From contig JAUIBE010000025.1 of the NCBI GenBank assembly GCA_030428105.1, positions 1 to 37,812 of the forward strand: a stretch of DNA of 37,812 bases, written 5' to 3'. Below the pieces are notes generated by a model, which saw only the letters and a program-made list of their open reading frames with translations, was not told where the DNA came from and ran no database searches. Source of the DNA: Gammaproteobacteria bacterium. GTDB taxonomy: Bacteria > Pseudomonadota > Gammaproteobacteria > Xanthomonadales > SZUA-36. Positions 35,102 to 37,812 of this stretch are shown here, in pieces. A program made the translations under genes and the position numbers. The stretch's first letter is position 1. The number at the start of each line of letters is the position of its first letter.

Positions 35102-36849
35102 GCCAGGTAGACGCCGTTACCATCGAAGTCATCAACAACTACCTGCAATCGGCCGCGCGGGAGATGAACCGCAACCTGATTCGCACCTCGTATAGCACCA
35201 TCATTTACGAGGTCCACGATTTTGGCCTGGGCATTTACGACCGCCACTGCCGCATGCTGGCCGAGGCGCCGGGCATTGCGCTGTTCACCCGCGGCAACGA
35301 CTACGCCCTGAAGAAGATGATTGAGCACCTGGGCTACGACAACATCTACCCGGGCGACCTGATACTGCTGAACTACCCGTACTGGAGCTCAGCCCACGTG
35401 CTGGACGTGCTGGCCGCATCGCCGATCTTTGCCGGCGATGACCTGGTGGGCTTCACCGCGGTGAAAGTGCACTGGCTGGACCTGGGGCAGAAAGACCCCG
35501 GCTACGTTCTGGACTCCACCGACATGTACCAGGAAGGCCTGGTGATGCCGTGCCTGAAGATCTACGAGAAAGGCGTGCGCAACAAGGCAGTGGAAGACCT
35601 GATTCGCTTCAACAGCCGCATGGCCAGCCACGTGCTGGGCGACATGAACGCCCAGGTATCCTCCTGCCGCACCGGCGAAAAACGCGTGGCGGAACTGGTT
35701 GAGAAATTTGGCCTGGAGACCTTTGAGACCGCAGTGGAAGCCATCCTGGACCACGGCGAACGCCTGGCCCGCGCCCGCCTGGCCAAGTTGCCAAAGGGCA
35801 CTTGGTCGGCCGAGGACTGGGTGGATGACGATGGCATCAACAAGGATGACCTTGTGAAGCTGAAGGCCACCGTCACCATTACCGACGATGAAATGATTGT
35901 CGACTGGACCGGCTCGTCACCGGCCGTGGAAGGCCCGCTGAATTTGCCCATCGGCCTGACCGTGGGCCTGTGCGGTTTGATCTTCAAAGGCATCACCACG
36001 CCGGACACCCCGGCCAACGAGGGCAACTTCCGCCCGCTGAAAGTGATTGCGCCCAAGGGCGAAGTGATGCACGCCGAACCACCGCAGCCAACCTTTGCGT
36101 TGTGGATTGCCCTACTGGCGCCCGAGGTCATCACCAAGGCGCTGGCCCAGGCCATGCCCGACACCATCCCGGCCTGTTCCGGCGGCGATGTGTTCACCGT
36201 GATGGGGGTGGGAACCCACCCGGAAAGCGGCGCCATGTGGGTGGAAGCCACCAACGAGTGCGTGGGCTTCGGCGCCCACGCCGGTGCGGATGGCGAAAAC
36301 GGCATTATGCACATGACCCAGCCGGGCAGCCGCAACAACCCGGTGGAAGTGCTGGAAACCAAGGCGCCGTGGATTATCGAAAACTACTGCCTGCGCCAGG
36401 ATTCCGGCGGGCCGGGCCAGCACCGCGGCGGGCTGGGCATTACCCGCACCTACAAATTCCTGACCGACGCCTCGGTGCTGACCCTGGTGAAGAAAACCAA
36501 GACCCGCCCGTGGGGCATGGAAGGTGGTGAAACCGGCGAGAACGGCCACGTTATCCTGTGGCCGGAAACCGAGCGCGAAACTTTCACCGGCATGATCTAC
36601 GAGCCGATGAAACCCGGCGACCGGCTGGTGAACAACTCCGGCGGCGGTGGCGGCTGGGGCGACCCGCTGCAACGCGACCCCGAAGCCGTGCTGCGCGATG
36701 TGCAAAACGAATACATCTCCAGCGCAAGCGCGCGCGATCACTACGGCGTGGTGATCAGCCCGGAAACCGGCAGGGTGGACGAGGCAGCCACGCTGGCGCT
36801 GCGGGCCAGCCAGGCGCCGCAGGAGCAAAGGAAGGTATCTTCCCTATAA
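35098..36849 (+). CDS. hyuB: Hydantoinase/oxoprolinase family subunit B
   Basis: 583 residues, starting in the ATGA overlap with hyuA. HyuB features: VTIEVINNYLQSAAREMNRNLIRTSYSTIIYE, the metal-site region ALFTRGNDYALKKMIEH, LLNYPYWSSAHVLDV, IVDWTGSSPAVEGPLN and the C-terminal glycine-rich NNSGGGGGWGDPLQRDPEAV. It forms the heteromeric ATP-dependent cyclic amidohydrolase with HyuA in the cytoplasm. Length is normal for the family. No third small subunit (acetone/acetophenone carboxylase type) follows, which favours hydantoinase or oxoprolinase over carboxylase activity (inference). Confidence 0.95.
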   Translation: MSQVDAVTIEVINNYLQSAAREMNRNLIRTSYSTIIYEVHDFGLGIYDRHCRMLAEAPGIALFTRGNDYALKKMIEHLGYDNIYPGDLILLNYPYWSSAHVLDVLAASPIFAGDDLVGFTAVKVHWLDLGQKDPGYVLDSTDMYQEGLVMPCLKIYEKGVRNKAVEDLIRFNSRMASHVLGDMNAQVSSCRTGEKRVAELVEKFGLETFETAVEAILDHGERLARARLAKLPKGTWSAEDWVDDDGINKDDLVKLKATVTITDDEMIVDWTGSSPAVEGPLNLPIGLTVGLCGLIFKGITTPDTPANEGNFRPLKVIAPKGEVMHAEPPQPTFALWIALLAPEVITKALAQAMPDTIPACSGGDVFTVMGVGTHPESGAMWVEATNECVGFGAHAGADGENGIMHMTQPGSRNNPVEVLETKAPWIIENYCLRQDSGGPGQHRGGLGITRTYKFLTDASVLTLVKKTKTRPWGMEGGETGENGHVILWPETERETFTGMIYEPMKPGDRLVNNSGGGGGWGDPLQRDPEAVLRDVQNEYISSASARDHYGVVISPETGRVDEAATLALRASQAPQEQRKVSSL

Positions 36850-36897
36850 TCAACTCAAGGTAACCAGGGCGCCCGCGCCCGCCACGAGGTGCTTTGA

Positions 36898-37620
36898 GTG
36901 CTGAATCGAGTGAAATGGGCAGCACTGCCTGCGCTGCTGCTATGCAACACCCTGCTGGCCAGCAACGCCTGCATAACCGAAGTGATCACCACCAGCGCCG
37001 ACGTTGCGGTTTCCGACGGCTCGGCCTACAGCGTGGAAACCTACTACCGTTCCGCCGATGAAGCGGCGGTGTCTTTCCTTGGCGAAGGCGCCAGCGATAT
37101 CGTCTCCGAAGGGCCGTTCGCCTGGTACCGCCAGGGTAAAAAAACCGGCCTGGCCAGCGACAAGGAAAAGCGCTTCGCCCTGGGCCACCAGTACCACGCC
37201 ATGGTTCTGCATTTCGACGAAATCATGGCCAACGTGGCGGATGACCCGGCTATCGAATTCCTGGGTGAAACCCGCACGGGCCGCACCGGCGAATACCCCA
37301 CCGGCGGAACCGTGAGCCTGGTGGAAGGCGACAATCCCGCCCAGCCGGCCGGCTTCCTCATGCTGCTGCCGGAAGAAACGCCCATAACGGTTACGCTGGA
37401 TGATTGGCGCGAATCAGAAGCCGGCGCCGCCCTGCCCTACACCCTGCAAATTCACCACGGCGATCGGGTGTTCACCTACACCTACACGAGCGTGGCGTTT
37501 TCCCAGGGCGATGCGGTGGATTTCCACGAAAGGTACGCCACACCAGGAGTAACTGAAATAGACGAGTTCCGCCAGCAACAAGCACTTCTTGCGGAACAGT
37601 GCCGCACCGACAGGGAATAG
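36898..37620 (+). CDS. Secreted protein of unknown function
   Basis: 240 residues from a GTG at 36898 with GAGGTG upstream. Signal peptide VKWAALPALLLCNTLLASNA; the mature protein is acidic and beta-rich (VETYYRSADEAAVSFLGEG, FALGHQYHAMVLHFDEIMANV, YTLQIHHGDRVFTYTYTSVAFSQ) with two Cys at most. No family was recognised. It lies 48 bases after hyuB on the same strand, so it may be co-transcribed as a periplasmic accessory protein, but no sequence feature links it to the pathway. The segment TGEYPTGGTVSLVEGDNPAQPAGF might be a loop binding a ligand; this is only a guess. Confidence 0.8.
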   Translation: MLNRVKWAALPALLLCNTLLASNACITEVITTSADVAVSDGSAYSVETYYRSADEAAVSFLGEGASDIVSEGPFAWYRQGKKTGLASDKEKRFALGHQYHAMVLHFDEIMANVADDPAIEFLGETRTGRTGEYPTGGTVSLVEGDNPAQPAGFLMLLPEETPITVTLDDWRESEAGAALPYTLQIHHGDRVFTYTYTSVAFSQGDAVDFHERYATPGVTEIDEFRQQQALLAEQCRTDRE

Positions 37621-37631
37621 CAGAAAACCTA

Positions 37632-37692
37632 AAACCGTCATCCCGGAAAAGCGAGGGGTTATGTCCAAGGGCGCTCCAACGAAACCGTCATC
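37632..37692 (+). repeat. Direct repeat at the IS110-like end
   Basis: AAACCGTCATC occurs at 37632-37642 and again at 37682-37692, next to the transposase stop. The pair may mark the element end or its recombination site; the boundary cannot be fixed here. Confidence 0.4.
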
Positions 37693-37812
37693 AAGTCAGT
37701 TGTGCTGCATGGTTTTTTAGCTCTGCGTTAGCGATAACCACGAGCTTGCGAGCCACTGCGGCAAGGGCGAGTCTTTTGGGCTTTCCCCGGCTGACCAGTC
37801 GTTGGTAGAACG
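37691..37812 (-). mobile_element. IS110-family transposase, C-terminal end (cut by window edge)
   Basis: Minus-strand frame ending in TGA at 37693-37691. The last 39 residues read FYQRLVSRGKPKRLALAAV... then ARKLVVIANAELKNHAAQLT. This is the typical C-terminus of IS110/IS1111/IS116-type DEDD transposases (x-Y-x-R-L-x-x-x-G-K-P-K-x-x-A-x-x-A-x-A-R-K-L). The rest of the gene lies beyond the window, so intactness is unknown. The element end should fall between 37621 and 37690, just after the secreted protein gene. IS110 elements insert without target duplication and usually lack long terminal inverted repeats. Confidence 0.85.

Noticed and set aside
37599-37808. 69-residue plus-strand frame at the window end
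   Set aside because: It is antisense to the IS110-type transposase C-terminus, which explains the coding signal.

Overview
The window looks like chromosomal DNA of a GC-rich Gammaproteobacterium. It carries cytochrome cd1 nitrite reductase, two TonB-dependent receptors, several secreted or outer-membrane proteins, an E. coli-type Tag glycosylase and FNR-type regulation. The mix recalls marine or sediment heterotrophs with partial denitrification, such as Woeseia-like lineages, but that placement is an inference. No rRNA, tRNA or CRISPR was seen.

Layout. (1) 1-3341, minus strand: nirS with an extra N-terminal cytochrome c domain, followed by a porin, behind an FNR/DNR-type box (3396-3409). 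A phospholipid-N-methyltransferase-like gene is divergent. (2) 4234-9520, plus: a 993-residue exported protein with WY...GPW repeats, a Tyr-rich core and a basic disordered tail, then a Cys-rich lipoprotein. (3) 9533-21825, minus: one same-strand block. In transcription order it holds a MocR-type regulator with an extra C-terminal domain, a nitrilase-family amidohydrolase, a TonB receptor, a TPR-sulfotransferase, a serine beta-lactamase-like hydrolase, an MFS transporter, and a histidine kinase with its OmpR-type regulator. After the regulator comes a non-coding stretch with several GGA-loop hairpins and a clear intrinsic terminator, a candidate CsrA/RsmA-binding RNA. (4) 21938-26477: a tag glycosylase, a small secreted protein behind a structured minus-strand leader, a subclass B1-like metallo-beta-lactamase, a TetR/AhpD-like divergent pair with three operator-like sites, a HicAB toxin-antitoxin pair and a DUF1993 protein. 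(5) 26504-36849: a catabolic cluster with a TonB receptor, an XRE-cupin regulator, a small cupin, an ornithine-cyclodeaminase-family enzyme, a FAD oxidase, and hydantoinase/oxoprolinase subunits A and B. An identical 19-bp sequence containing a perfect palindrome lies in both divergent promoter regions of this cluster and suggests one regulon. (6) 36898-37812: an unknown secreted protein and the C-terminus of an IS110-family transposase cut by the window edge.

How the parts may work together. nirS and the porin look like an anaerobically induced nitrite-respiration unit; no heme d1 synthesis genes are in view. The 9.5-21.8 kb block joins uptake, amide and ester hydrolysis, export and sensing, and reads like a system for scavenging or modifying an unknown nitrogen-containing molecule. 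The 26.5-36.9 kb cluster would import a nitrogenous compound, open a cyclic amide (HyuAB) and oxidise the resulting amine or amino acid (FAD oxidase, OCD-family protein). N-methylhydantoin/sarcosine-type or oxoproline/hydroxyproline-type substrates both fit; the sequence does not decide between them.
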